A DNA stretch of 49,055 nt. Origin: Intoshia linei. Lineage: Eukaryota > Orthonectida > Rhopaluridae. Position numbers and translations under genes: made by a program. The stretch covers positions 1 through 49,055 of the forward strand of contig LWCA01000131.1 of the NCBI GenBank assembly GCA_001642005.1, written 5' to 3'. Positions 1 through 12,669 of this stretch are shown here, one piece after another; position 1 is the first letter of the stretch, and the number at the start of each line of letters is the position of its first letter. Under the pieces are notes generated by a model, which saw nothing but the letters and a program-made list of their open reading frames with translations, did no database searches and was not told the origin of the DNA.

Positions 1-383
1 GTTGTTACGAACTGGAACGCTATCATCAAGATTGTTAAAATTAAAGGAAACCCTAATGACCGTTCAACCTACGTCAACACAAAATGAAAGAAATTTTTCT
101 ACTGCTTCTAATTTTGTTACAAAACGTAAAACGCGTTTAAAAAAACGAATCTATCAATATGATGTGTTTTGAAACACTTTTTCAACAATCTAAAATAAAT
201 TTTTTTCTAATTAAATTTGTAAATTTTAATCTAGTAATCAAATAAAATTTCTTTTTGTTTCTAAAATTAATTAAGGTCTTTAAAATTTTTAATGCTTCTA
301 TATTATATATGAATAAAAATTTTTTATTTTTCCAGGGAAATTAAAAATTAAAAATTAAATTTTCCGGGAAATCACAATCACTA
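1..383 (+). mobile_element. hAT transposon 3' end with transposase C-terminus (broken)
   Basis: The first ~150 bases read as the end of a hAT-superfamily transposase: a run with [15 protein letters not shown] followed by KRKTRL matches the usual hAT C-terminal dimerisation tail. Compared with a second copy at 22587-22880 (minus strand), this copy has an extra base near position 140, which shifts the frame just before the final ~20 residues. The sequence then runs through a non-coding stretch to the terminal motif CGGGAAATCACAATCACTA, ending near 383. The window begins inside the element, so its 5' part is not visible. It is non-functional as seen. Confidence 0.75.
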
Positions 384-2237
384 TTCGTGATAAACTGATA
401 TTTTAAAACATTTGTTAGCTATATTAAATTTGTCTGTTGTTTGCATTTGGATATTGTGACCATAATAATAAAAAGTTTTGAAGGCTTTAGTACAGTATTG
501 TATTTAATTTTAAATCGATATTGAAATTAAATTAATTTTTTATTAATCAATTATTATAATTTGTATATGAGAAGAAAAAAAATTCAAAGTTTCAAATTTG
601 AAGTTTTCAGTTTTAAAATTGAGTTTGATATTGTAATGTGATTGAAATAATTTAAATATGTATACTAAGGTGTCTCAAAAAAAAGAAAAATAATATTTTT
701 TAACATCTTTAGGTGTGTCATAATATATAACATTATAGTGATTAAGAATAAAAAAAATGATATTTCCAAAATATTAATGCATTTCAACGAATATTGAAGA
801 TATTCTGACCATTTAAAGTTTATACATTACTTGTGATTATAATATTATTTTAAGGTTTTAGAATACTTTCTGTAAATGTCCCAAACTTTTTTCTAGTAGT
901 GTATAGATTTTTTTCTAATTAAATTTTCGTGTGGCCTCGAACTTGGTAGATTCGACTCTGATAATGTCTCATACAGTGCATTCCACTAATATAATTACAA
1001 ATTCCAACAATACAATTATAGATTTCAAAAATATAATTAAATTATATAAAAAGAATTTCATACATAATAAATTTTATTTTACATTTGCATCTCAAAATTT
1101 TTTATCGTAGTGTAATGATAATATCATACAAAAATGTAAAAATAATTATTCGAATGCACTCTAAATAAGAAACAATTGATAACCAGTGTTATTTAATTTA
1201 AAATTCACATTGTAGTTGATTTAGTTCATTAACAATTTGTTGAATTTTTTTCTTTATAACACTAAAAATTAAATTTTATTACGATACAATCATTACATTT
1301 TAGATTATTTTTCAAATGCATCCAGTTTGAGAACCGCTTGGGTATACTATAAAAAAATAACTTAACGTAGCTAACGTTTTTTATCGATCATATTGCAAGG
1401 CGTAACGAAAATGTAATGTTGCATGCAGATCCACGGTAAAAGGGAGATGATGATTTTTTTAATATTTTTTATAAAGCTATATTTTTCTGAGAATATCGTT
1501 TTCAACGGGTATATAAAATTGGTTCTTGACTGTCAAGAACAATTTCGGAAAATAAAATTTGCAATGATGCATCACTCTTGAAAAATTGTATTAGCAAGTG
1601 GGTTTTTAAATAAACAATAACACATATTACAATAAAAAGTAATGGATATAATGTATATATTTTTTTGCAATACTATCGTAGGGGTCCACAGAGAAAAAGT
1701 GTTGAGAATTCCTGGTTTATAATATAATTTTTAACGTAATCTAAAAATATTTTAATTTTGCTAATTGGTCTGTTTTACAATAATTTTGTTAATAATACAG
1801 TCACATTTTCTATAAAAACAATTCTCAAACTGTATTGTAAAAGTTAAAAATAAATTAAGTCATGAATGCTATTCAATCTATTTTAAAAATATTTATTCAT
1901 GCGTGCAATTTTGTTTTTCATAGATTAGTAATTATGAAATCGGATGGGTGACCTGGGTAACTTTCACATTTTTTATAAATGGACGTGTATATTAACTCTA
2001 AAAAAATAAATAAAGCTCTAATCATTAGAGCTTTAAGCGTATCATTACAAATCTGAACGTACTTAATGTTCGATATTATTTAAACGTGTAAGCTTTTGAA
2101 ATAAACCAGTTACATTGAGTTTTGTTTTGTATTCATATACCAGTAATCTCTGTACAAAAATGTTCGGTTTAATATCCACCAATTAATTTACTAATCACTT
2201 ATTGTTGAATTAATATCTAATTAACATTAGTTTTCCC
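384..2237. other. AT-rich stretch without a recognisable gene
   Basis: No open frame or exon-like segment that I can support. It contains scattered short remnants of repeat ends and one perfect hairpin at 2012-2034 (10-bp arms around a 3-base loop). Confidence 0.5.
2012..2034. repeat. Perfect 10-bp inverted repeat (hairpin)
   Basis: AAAGCTCTAA, three bases, then TTAGAGCTTT. No run of T and no gene end next to it, so there is no reason to call it a terminator. Confidence 0.6.
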
Positions 2238-2429
2238 ATGCCAGAAGTAATACTTCTGAAGTATATACCTTTTGATAACATTTTAGAATCTATTGAAGGT
2301 AAAATAAATTCATTTATTCCAAATGTTTTAAAATTGCCTTTCATAAAGTTTCATGATATAGTTTACAAAAAAATGATATTCACGGTATTATTTTCGGGTC
2401 CAACTTTAAATTTACTTGGCCCTAATTGA
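2238..2429 (+). CDS. Short open frame, not recognised
   Basis: ATG-initiated frame of 63 codons facing the 3' end of the ARF gene. The predicted peptide is mixed hydrophobic and basic with no motif I recognise. It could be an exon or chance in AT-rich DNA; no family assignment is offered. Confidence 0.15.
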   Translation: MPEVILLKYIPFDNILESIEGKINSFIPNVLKLPFIKFHDIVYKKMIFTVLFSGPTLNLLGPN

Positions 2430-2627
2430 TCTAATGAATTGTAATATTTGTAGACGAATTCTAGAAATTGTATTATATTAAATATTTACACTTAATTTTA
2501 GTCGAAGCAGATCCTACGATAAAAGATAACATGAAGATTATACATTTGTTTCTAATAAATAATTATTTAAATTTATAATTCATACTAACAAGATAAAAAT
2601 AAAATAACTTGCAGTGAAATCTGCCAA

Positions 2628-3951
<1,324 letters not shown>

Positions 3952-4345
3952 GGGCTATTCCAATTTGGACTTTTTAAATTTGAAATTTAAAAAAAACATG
4001 TATAGATAATAATCTCCATTTAATTTGCTGCAGAATGATATCATTTTTTATTTTCGTCCCAAAAAACCCCGCGTCTTTACCTTTTTCTTTTATCTAGCAT
4101 TTTTCATAGTAAAAAAATATGCCAACATTTTTTCCCCGTAGTTGCCATGCATTTGTTATAATTTTAAAATATAACATAGATCATGTGACATTAATCATAT
4201 TATTTAAAAAAATCAATAAAAAATTGTTTGTTTTGGACACAGTTCAAAGACAAATTTTCGTGATTTTTAAAAAATAATAAAATTATATAATTTCAAAAAA
4301 AGACATGAATTTATATGAACTGGGTCAAAATATTTTAAAATGAAT
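3952..4345 (+). repeat. 5' half of a long-TIR repeat family (partner at 27522-28527)
   Basis: Begins GGGCTATTCCAATTTGGAC and runs closely parallel to 27522-27880 on the same strand, including AATTTGCTGCAGAAT and GTAGTTGCCATGCATTTG. It then ends abruptly and is joined to the 3' end of a different repeat (about 4370-4420), so it is a truncated copy. Confidence 0.75.
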
Positions 4346-4369
4346 TAAAAATCAATATTGCATTTATTT

Positions 4370-4425
4370 TTTGGTAGAATTAAAAAATTTAGCCCTCGAA
4401 AGAGCTAGGTACTCTTTGTACAAAG
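4370..4425 (+). repeat. 3' end of the 41.6-kb repeat family
   Basis: TTTTTTGGTAGAATT, then GAGCTAGGTACTCTTTGTAC, matches the ends at 42645-42700 and 44208-44260 and, reversed, 47040-47110. Confidence 0.6.
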
Positions 4426-4436
4426 TACTTAATAGT

Positions 4437-5235
4437 CTGTTCAACTTTTTTGTACCTTTACCGAGTTTTATAAAATTTGTACAGAGTACTTTTTAATAAA
4501 CTTTATTTAAATATATTATATTTTACTTAGATTTTGCAAAGATGCCAGATGTTATCATTTTATCCAAAAGCCTAAATGACCGCTACATTATTATTTCAAA
4601 AATCCATTAATAAAATTTAATAAAAAATACCGTTTGAAATCCTCAGGTTAAAATCCACTTTTACCGATATTTTTTTGGAAAATTCACTTGATCAAATCCA
4701 AAAGAAAATAAATCAATATAATCCTTTTTTCCATATTTTTTTGAAAAACACGATTTACCAAATCTTATGACAAAAACCTTGTATTTCAACACTAAATAAA
4801 AATCAAATTTTACAAATCCTCATGTGAACAGTCCCCTTTTATCTATATTTATTAGAAAAATCTAATTTTACTAAACCCTACGGGAATTTCTGAACATACC
4901 GTACCAAGCCTCCTTATGGGGGAGGGCGTATTGAAATTTTTGTAAAATGAGTGTCTTATTTTTCAAAATTAAATATTAAATATTATTATTATTAACATTA
5001 TATTGAATATTAAAATAATTATAAATTGTATATCGCAATTATTATGTAATTGTTTGTGATGTAATGTAAATTTTAATGAAATTAAATTTTTACTGAATTT
5101 TTTTAAAGTACTTGAGTACTTAGTAAGTACTACTTACTGAGTTTTGAAAATTTAAAAAGTATTTAGTAAATAATTGTACTTTACTGATTTTTTAAGCAAA
5201 AAAGGTACTTAATAAAGTACTAAGTTAAACACACT
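4437..5235. repeat. AGTACT-rich repeat containing reverse minisatellite units
   Basis: Both ends are rich in AGTACT and GTACTT words. The middle (about 4560-4870) holds degenerate reverse-strand units of the type TTTTACCAAACCTTA, seen again in other places in the window. The element boundaries are not clear. Confidence 0.4.
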
Positions 5236-5238
5236 AGT

Positions 5239-5726
5239 CAGTGGTCAACAAACGTTTTGACATGGGGTCGGAATAACTAAAAAAAATCCGCGGACCAGAT
5301 GGAAAATATAAATGACTGTATTTTAAATTAAGATTTAAAATTTATGTTCATGATATTATAAGTTTCTCATGATCTATAAATGACAAGTCGATAGTATATA
5401 TACAGTATTCTCTCTATAACTCGCCATTCTTGGGATTTAGAAAAAGTTGGCGAGATAAAAAATTTAAAACTATAGAAACAGTAGACAAAACCTTTAAATT
5501 AAAGGTTAAAGTGTAATAAAATATAAATTGTAATACGAATTGTAAAATTTAATACAATATAACTTATTTTGAAAAATGGTTTTAAAAGTTTTAGTGTATA
5601 TTTTTAATTAATGGCGAGAATACAGTATTTAAAATCTAAGTTGATGATATATGATAATTTGTAAGATATCACCGGTGTATTTTGTAATAAATTTGTAATT
5701 TACGGGCCGTAGTTTGGTGGCCACTG
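5239..5726. mobile_element. hAT-like MITE with nested pogo-like MITE
   Basis: Ends CAGTGGTCAACAAACG at the left and GTTTGGTGGCCACTG at the right form terminal inverted repeats. CACTAGT flanks both sides (5232-5238 and 5727-5733) as a 7-bp target duplication. It has no transposase. It is split by a second element at 5403-5625, so the pogo-like insertion is the younger. Confidence 0.75.
5403..5625. mobile_element. pogo/Tigger-like MITE
   Basis: Starts CAGTATTCTCTCTATAACTC and ends GGCGAGAATACAG with TA on both sides. A related single end (ACAGTATTCTCTCCACAACTC) lies near 45465. Too short to code for transposase. The right end is imperfect (ACAG rather than ACTG). Confidence 0.65.
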
Positions 5727-5733
5727 CACTAGT

Positions 5734-6559
5734 ACATAACTGTCAAATTAGTTATAAAATATAATTTTTTAATTATTTTTTACCCCGATGTATTTTCCTT
5801 ACGGGTAAATAATATTATCAAAATTGATTTATTTATATAATCAAATTAATTGCAATGCACATTTAAAAAATACAGCTTCATAAGTACTTATAAATTATTG
5901 AATTAAGCACAATTAGCAAAAATAATACAATTTAATTATGTACAAGTGAAAAAATTGAATTTGGATATCGATATTTTGATGATAATAGTGAGTTTCCCAC
6001 ATCAAAGTGGGAGCATTCCCACATTTTTAATTATTTAATATACAATGTATATTTGATATATAATATAAATTATATTATATATGCTTAACTAGGTTAACTG
6101 ATATCAATTTTATACAAAAAGCAGCTATTTTTGCCGAGGACAAATTTTTAATTTAATCCCATTTTTTAAATTAATTACAAACAATGAGTCATAATCTTAA
6201 AACTAACTTAAACACTGTTTAAACCATTAACCATTTAGTTGCAACACTAAAAATCGTCATAATTAAAATGATCCCAGTACAAATAAAATTATAAATACGT
6301 GTTAAACTTTATTCAATTTTAATATTTACCGAATTTAGCTCATTTAAAAATATGTTATCAATTGCATCTTATCTCAATTTCAGCTGATATTTATGTTTGA
6401 AACCCAGAAATTAATTCAAAATGACAAAAAATCGAATAGATCAATTTAAGAGACTGTAACTCACATTTCCATATTTCAATGACAATAAAATGACTTGTTA
6501 TTCAAAATATCAATTTTTATTTCCTCTTAAAATATTATGACTTGAAAATTGTTTTACCC
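5734..6559. other. AT-rich stretch without a recognisable gene
   Basis: Nothing supported. There are many short palindromic AT words such as TATATAATATAAATTATATTATA around 6058-6080. Confidence 0.4.
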
Positions 6560-6612
6560 GATAGTGGTTATTAAAGTCGCCATCTCGTTGGTCGTTCTCG
6601 TTATATTTATAG

Positions 6613-6843
6613 TTGGGTAGTTCTACGGTTAATACAAAATTAAATCTAATTAGACATACAGTTTTTCATTATATAATACCGTGCAACACTCAAAAATCAT
6701 ATTTCGTCTCACACAATCTTCAAGGTTCAATACGTCTTATTGTAATTGTATTTGATTTGTTGTTAGAATTAACAGAGAAAACTACTGTTTGTAATTATAA
6801 TTTATTAGTTACTTTTAAAGATTTATATGTTCGACAATTATAA
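6613..6843 (+). CDS. Open frame of unknown origin, possible exon
   Basis: The frame is open from about 6562 through to a stop at 6841-6843; the part before 6613 is strongly hydrophobic (VVLVIFIV). A splice-acceptor-like ..CCGATAG precedes it at about 6562. I do not recognise the product and cannot find a matching upstream exon, so this may be a stray terminal exon of a membrane protein or chance. Confidence 0.2.
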   Translation: MGSSTVNTKLNLIRHTVFHYIIPCNTQKSYFVSHNLQGSIRLIVIVFDLLLELTEKTTVCNYNLLVTFKDLYVRQL

Positions 6844-7009
6844 TAATTCATTATATATTGGCCTATTCAGCATTTACGTCATCTTGTGTGAATCACACAT
6901 TGATTATGTTAAATTTTAAGAGATAAATTTTTAAATTAGTATCCATATTATTATAGTACGTATATAGCAGTGGTTCGTAACAGTGTGCATGCACCAAAGG
7001 CTGTACGGA

Positions 7010-7790
7010 TATACTTTTCTGTTTTGAAAATGAGAATTTGAAATTTAAAAATTGCGAAGGAATGAATTATATACATTTTCACCCATATTTCTTTATTGGA
7101 AATGTATGGACGTTCAATGCACATTTTTTTTGAAATTGTAGGATCAATATTTACATTTTCAATTTTTGATTTTTAATTGATTTATTTGAAAAATATTGGT
7201 TGAAATATATTAAAAATTATTTTTCATCGGGAATGCGTAGATTCCTCGGGTTCAACTTTTGTATCTATATCAACTGGAATAAGCTCTATCAGACTAATCT
7301 GTTTTTTAATTTTCGAACCGTTAATTATTTTACATTTTTTGTTTTCGTTTGTCAATAAAATATTTCGGAAAAAAATATATGAATACTAAAATGATTTTTT
7401 GACGTGAAGTCGTCACGTATTCCGATTGAAATTTTTTGTGTGTGTTAACAGGATACAACTGTATCATCTGTAAATTTTTTTAAATTCTAGGGCTGTTTTC
7501 ATTAAAAAAAGAAAGGCAATTTGGTGGTTTGGCCCTGAAAATATAATTTTTTTAAATTCTCCAACTCGTTTGATTTTCAAAAAGAACGACAATTGGGGTT
7601 TTTGACCAGTAAGGTGTGAGTTTGGGAAATTGAAATTTGTCTTATTATATGTCCCGGAAAAAACTGTAATTGAAATGTGGACTTTATAAAATTCTAAGAC
7701 TGGTAGTTATTTCAATAAAATGGAACACACAAACAAAAATCGCATAGCATATTATATAAGTAAGGATATACTATATAGTAGTTAAACTTA
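7010..7790 (-). repeat. Copy of the 41.6-kb repeat family (reverse)
   Basis: The reverse strand follows 41656-42130 and 45528-45910 in order: CCTTACTTATATAAT at the outer end, then a block ending in AATCAAACGAG, then TGATAGAGCTTATTCCAGTTG, then the block ending GAATGAATTATAT. No protein-coding capacity remains. Confidence 0.75.
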
Positions 7791-8216
7791 AAACTTGATA
7801 CTTTTAATTATACTTATAAATTGACACGATACATGTATAATAAGCTTGTGTAAAATTGAAAACTATAATATGTCCAACATAAAGTGTAATAAGTGACAAT
7901 ACAAGGTTTGTAGTTAATGTAATACATCCTTCAACATTAATTGTAGTACAATTAGGCTTAATATATATATATATATAAAATCGATTATATAAAATATTCG
8001 TACTTAAATAGAAGAATACATTAAACTTGTTTATAAATAAAAATAGATAAAATAGGTGAATTATAATATTCAATAATTATATATTTCAAGGTTTAACAAA
8101 TCAAATTTTGCAATTAAAATGCTAGCAATTTTGTGAAATATCACAATATTTGCGTCAATTTTAATATTTGAATTATTACAATTTAAAATTCATTTTAAAA
8201 TTAATGAAAACAAAAG
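7791..8216. other. GPCR 5' region
   Basis: AT-rich with a short TA dinucleotide run near 7961-7976. No exon upstream of the GPCR is needed to complete its N-terminus. Confidence 0.4.
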
Positions 8217-9206
8217 ATGAATTCGAGTAATGCATTAAACGAATCCAGTATAGAAAACGCAATCGAATATACGTTGGTATTTGACAAGTTATTTCCGATA
8301 GCCTTTGGGATTATTACCTTTTTAGGTTTAATAACAAATATATATGTAATTGTAATAATTTTTGCATATAAAAATTTGAGAAATACATTCAATTATATTA
8401 TTGTCAACTTGGCTATAGCTGATTTGTCATTTGTTTGCATTTGTCCACCGTTGACAGCCTATTATTATGTGGCGCAACAATGGTTATTGGGAGATGTGCT
8501 GTGCAAATTTATGCATTACATGATCAACGTAACCGTCAATGTCAGTATTTACAGTCTGGTTGAAATTTCACTGTTCAGATACATAATGATTACATTTAAC
8601 TACAACAAGCAAATCCAATCAATGAGTCCATTTAAAGTTTTTATAATTTGTTTGTTAACATGGATTATATTTGGAATTGCGTACATTCCAATTATTCTCT
8701 CTGTCAAAACTAATAAAACTAATAATGTCATTAGATGTGATTTGATATCTGATAATTACAGACAAGCCATCAATTTAGTCAATTTAGTATTTAGTTATAT
8801 TGTACCTCTTATTTTGACTACCATTTTTAGTATTAAAATCATTATTAAAATTCAACAAGGTCAGAAATCAATGAAAACTGTCAAAAAAACATCGTACATT
8901 AGAAATAAAAAGGTATTTGTTTTTTTTCTAATTTTTATCGTTATTTAGGCTACCCATGTTATTATATTGATGCTTCTCATTTTTTTTCTTACCTGGATGC
9001 CTATACAGATTCATCTCATTCTTACCATTCATTTTGATTATTATTTTAATTCTAAATTCTATTTTATTTTTATCGGATTTTGTCATATATTGGCATATTC
9101 AAATTCTATCGTCAACCCGATCATATATAGTCACCACAATAACGAATTTCAAAATGGACTAGTCAAATTGTGGCAAGGTTGTAAAGGTCTTTTTTGTAAA
9201 AAATAA
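8217..9206 (+). CDS. Rhodopsin-family neuropeptide GPCR, galanin/allatostatin-A type, 2 exons
   Basis: Exons 8217-8912 and 8949-9206, split by a 36-nt phase-0 intron (GTATTT..TTTAG), give 317 residues with seven membrane segments (roughly 26-50, 58-83, 98-120, 140-162, 186-210, 233-257, 270-292). Class A marks: N41 in TM1, NLAIADL with D69 in TM2, C96 and C174 for the extracellular disulphide, W149 in TM4, P250 in TM6, NPIIY 288-292 in TM7. Two N-terminal N-x-S sites (N2, N8). TM7 HILAYSNSIVNPIIY and the TM3-side WLLGDVLCKF fit galanin and allatostatin-A receptors, so a short amidated peptide ligand and G-protein signalling at the plasma membrane are inferred. Odd: the DRY motif reads FRY (F120) and the TM6 CWxP motif is TWMP, both unusual in a live receptor. 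The short C-tail is basic and ends FCKK. Confidence 0.9.
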
Positions 9207-9722
9207 ATTCATTATTTATTCTTTGTATAAACCAGCGTTACCAACATTTTCTCAGTTATAGGTTTGTTATGGATATGTTATTGACTTGAATTCTGCGCAG
9301 AGTTGGCAGATATATTTAAATTCTTCATTTAAAAACGATCATTTTGAAATCTGTATTTTCCAAGTATACAGTACTAGTACTGTAATCAACTCACAGTAAA
9401 ACTAAGTAAAATTTTTTTTACATTAAAATTAAATTTCCAACTAAAGTAGTGATTTAAGTGATATATCTTTTTGGGGAAAGGTGAATTACAGATTTTTGAA
9501 AGTATAATGAACCAGCATACCTATAAAAATGTACTAAACAATTTTTTGGGTCAAATGACACAACGTGTATCATGATTATCATGATTAATAATTAATTATA
9601 AAAGTTTAAAAATTACTGCGTTATTGTTGTACGATTTTTAACTTTTGGGCGATATTTAAAATACAATATGAAAAATATTTGAACGGCTCTGTATAATACG
9701 TTATATTCCATTAAATAATCAA

Positions 9723-12669
9723 ATGAGTAAAAAAGAAAAGAAGCAAAAACTTCAAAGTACCCCAATAGATGTGTGTGCATTTACAATTGATACACTGGAT
9801 ATTAAACATGAAATGAATACATTTAACTCAATTTTGGCAAAATTTATAGATTGTAAGATTATTCAGTAAATGTTAAGTTACAATTTTAATAAATATTGTT
9901 TTTAGTGGGATATATTCAATTGTACATAAATTATCTAGTAAACTATAATATTAAAAAGGATAATAAGGTAATATATTGATAATAAATGTCGGTTAATTCA
10001 TAAAAATGAACAAAATTAGGCATATGTAAATTTGATCACCAATTATATTGCATTACACCAAAAAATAGTCAGAACGTATGAGGTTCATGTAAAAACAATA
10101 GATTAATAGGTACATTTTATAGAACTATCCAATTGTACTGAAATCAAGAATAACGATTAACGTTCCAGATAATGCCAATGCCAAGATTTGTGTAAGTTAA
10201 ATTTTTATATAACTCAAATACAGTAGACCCAATTAGTAGATTTTATGATCAATAGTCTCTGGCAGGGCCGTGTACGAGGAGGCTAATATTTTAATTTATT
10301 GATATGTAATATTGGAAAATTTCTTAAGTACAGTGGTTGCTCCCTAAATTGAACAGTATCTAAATACACTCAGCGATTACTGTAGATGGTATTAATATAT
10401 ACATTCCCGCTCTTGAACATGAACACAATTTATTGTGATTTTTCTCATAAATTTGTTGTAATTTAATTAATTTTCTATATAATTTAAGAAATTTATAAGA
10501 AAATGTGAGTTCTTCAATTTGAACAATTCATTTATTTTAAAATTTTGATTTTTCTTATAAATTTCACAATAAATGTAGTATAAAATAATTAACTACAGTG
10601 TTCAATCTCTAAAACTTGAACACCATCCATTTTTTTGCAGTTAAGGTTCAATTTAGAGAGCGATCACTGTATGTCAAAATTATGATGACCAATGCTATTT
10701 GCAACTGTTATTTTAATTTTTAGGCAATATAGAATCGATTAAACAATGTATAAACCATATATGGGAAAAGTGTAGCCAGAGGGCCGCATGCGGCCCTCTT
10801 ATAAAAAGTTGCGACCCACGAGTGAAATTAAAAATTTCGAATAATTTAACATTAATTAATGCAACAAGTAGCATTAAACCAGATTTTATTCAACTATCAG
10901 AAAAAAGCAAAATCACTCATAAGTTATGAGTGAATATCAATGAATTATGTTAATATAAAACAATAATGATTTATTATTTTTTATATAATTTCTGCAGTAT
11001 ATGAGAATTTACTGCATTAAAATAAATTTAATGACTAAATGTATTGACTATTAACATTAAAATATTCTTAAACTAGTGAACATAGAGGTATAAGGGTTTG
11101 TAATATTGATTAGAAAAAAATTTTAAAAAGGGAACGAAGTGAAACTGAAGAATTTTTCTTGGTGCGGTCCGCGATAAAATTAAATGTGTAGTGTGGTCCG
11201 TTGCACGAAAAATGGTGCCCACATTGGTATAGACGTCTCAATTTTAAAAAAATATTAATAGGCCCTACTATTTCCATCTGACCCTGGTTTATTGCTGGCT
11301 CTCCACGGCCCTGCTCTCTGACCAAATGCTGAAAAAATTTTTTTAATCGAGTTACTATTAATATAATTAATGTATATAAAATACATTATAATTATAGAAA
11401 AAATTGTTTTAATTTATAAGTACAAATATATTTGGAATTTATCCATGGTAAATGAGATGTGGATTGTTTTTATTAATGAAAAAGTTTTTCGTAAATTTTT
11501 ACCGGTCCGTCTGAAATTATTGCTTTAAAATTACATTTTTCAGATCGTCCACTGCAGTTCATTTTAAGTTGTTTGCCTACAAAGGGAGTATTTTAACAAT
11601 CTCTTAATTATTGATTTTCATTTTAACTTTTTATTGTATCCATTAGAACCTACCAATTATGTGTGATTTTGATCTTGTTGCAGTTTCATGTACCATCAAA
11701 AATAAACAGATTGTGGTAATATTTTCTCTATAAATTGTGACGTAAATATTTTCATTTTTAGTCAATATTGGAATCGAAAAAATTTGATATTTTTGTTTTA
11801 AATTTATCAATTGTACGGAATCCTATATTTAAAAGAAATTTGTTTTCAACGGTATATATTATATATGTTACTGTTCGTTTAGAGTTTCAGTCATTCTGAA
11901 GAATGACATAAGTGAATTGTAAAAGTGCATTTTTTCCTTAAGGTCTGGTAAAAGTGAATTGTTTCTTTTATGGGTTAGTAAAACCGTATTTTCACATAAG
12001 TTTTGGTAAAAGTGAATTTTTTCCTTAAGGGTTGGTAAAAGCGGATTTTTTCCTTAAGTTTTGGTGGTTGGTTAAGTGGATTTTCCCCGTAATAGGGGTC
12101 CACGGATAAAGTAATGTATTAATTCAGGAATTAATTTAATATAATTAAGAAGAAAACACAACTAAATCCAACTCCAAAAGAGAAAATCCAAATTAACCAA
12201 CCCTCAAGGGAAAAATTGACTTCATAATATTTTTTTGAAAAATGGGTTTTTACCAAACCTGATAAGATTCATTATACATTTTTTATTTTATATATATATT
12301 TATACATCTTCATTTTTCGATTTTTTATACTTTATTTTATATTGTAATATAGGCTTGTAAAAATAACATTTATTTTGAAATTGTGTATACCGAATTTATT
12401 ACATCTACAGGAGAATTTGATGCATTTTGCTTATTTGATATTATCAATACGTGTCTTTTGAGGAAAATGAAAAAGGCAATCTTTCAAAATATTAATTTTA
12501 AAATACTTTCCAACTTATTATTTACATTATTATGTTAGTTATTTTTGTTTATTGTATTTTTTAGAATATTATTTTATCCAGCAACGCCAAACATCCTTAC
12601 CATATTAAATCATTGAATGATATTATTTCGTGGTATATTTATCTTTTATTCATCCACTCCTCAATTTAA
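9723..12669 (+). CDS. RPP30: RNase P/MRP protein subunit p30, 7 exons
   Basis: Exons 9723-9852, 9906-9967, 10123-10191, 11647-11715, 11762-11851, 12353-12475 and 12565-12669 join in phase to about 215 residues (human RPP30 268). The protein is a TIM-barrel-like subunit of the nuclear ribonucleoproteins that mature tRNA 5' ends and process rRNA. The order of conserved blocks follows the family: an early DLGYIQLYINYLVNY block, YPIVLKSRITINVPD, DFDLVAVSCTIKNKQIV, FDIFVLNLS with NPIFKR, YFEIVYTEFI, then KKNIILSSNAKHPY. After exon 1 every splice is phase 0. The 1455-nt third intron holds a pogo-like MITE; the 501-nt fifth intron a minisatellite. The fourth is 46 nt. The last ~15 residues are uncertain (a further intron could begin at 12626-12630), and the C-terminus is shorter than in vertebrates. 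Confidence 0.9.
10331..10669. mobile_element. pogo/Tigger-like MITE in RPP30 intron 3
   Basis: Terminal inverted repeats of about 24 bp: CAGTGGTTGCTCCCTAAATT at the left and the complement of CAGTGATCGCTCTCTAAATT at the right, with TA duplicated on both sides (10329-10330 and 10670-10671). 339 bp, no coding capacity; it needs a transposase supplied elsewhere. Confidence 0.85.
11920..12110 (+). repeat. Degenerate ~30-bp minisatellite in RPP30 intron 5
   Basis: About six units close to AAAGTGAATTTTTTCCTTAA plus GGGTTGGTAA, diverged from one another. The same unit, in either orientation, recurs at about 12170-12260, 21595-21690, 22000-22090, 22270-23570, 33020-33240 and 39340-39440. Confidence 0.75.
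12476..12564 (+). other. GC-AG intron in RPP30
   Basis: The donor is AAAAG/GCAATC and the acceptor TTTTTTAG. Splicing here gives ..RKMKK-NIILSSNAKHP, matching the conserved strand of the family. No GT donor in the segment gives an open, conserved join. Confidence 0.75.

Noticed and set aside
6613-6735. tRNA-like A and B boxes
   Set aside because: The GGTTCAATAC word alone is not enough; no cloverleaf can be drawn.
8201-8392. Minus-strand open frame opposite the GPCR
   Set aside because: It is antisense to TM1-TM2 of a clear receptor and has no motif of its own.
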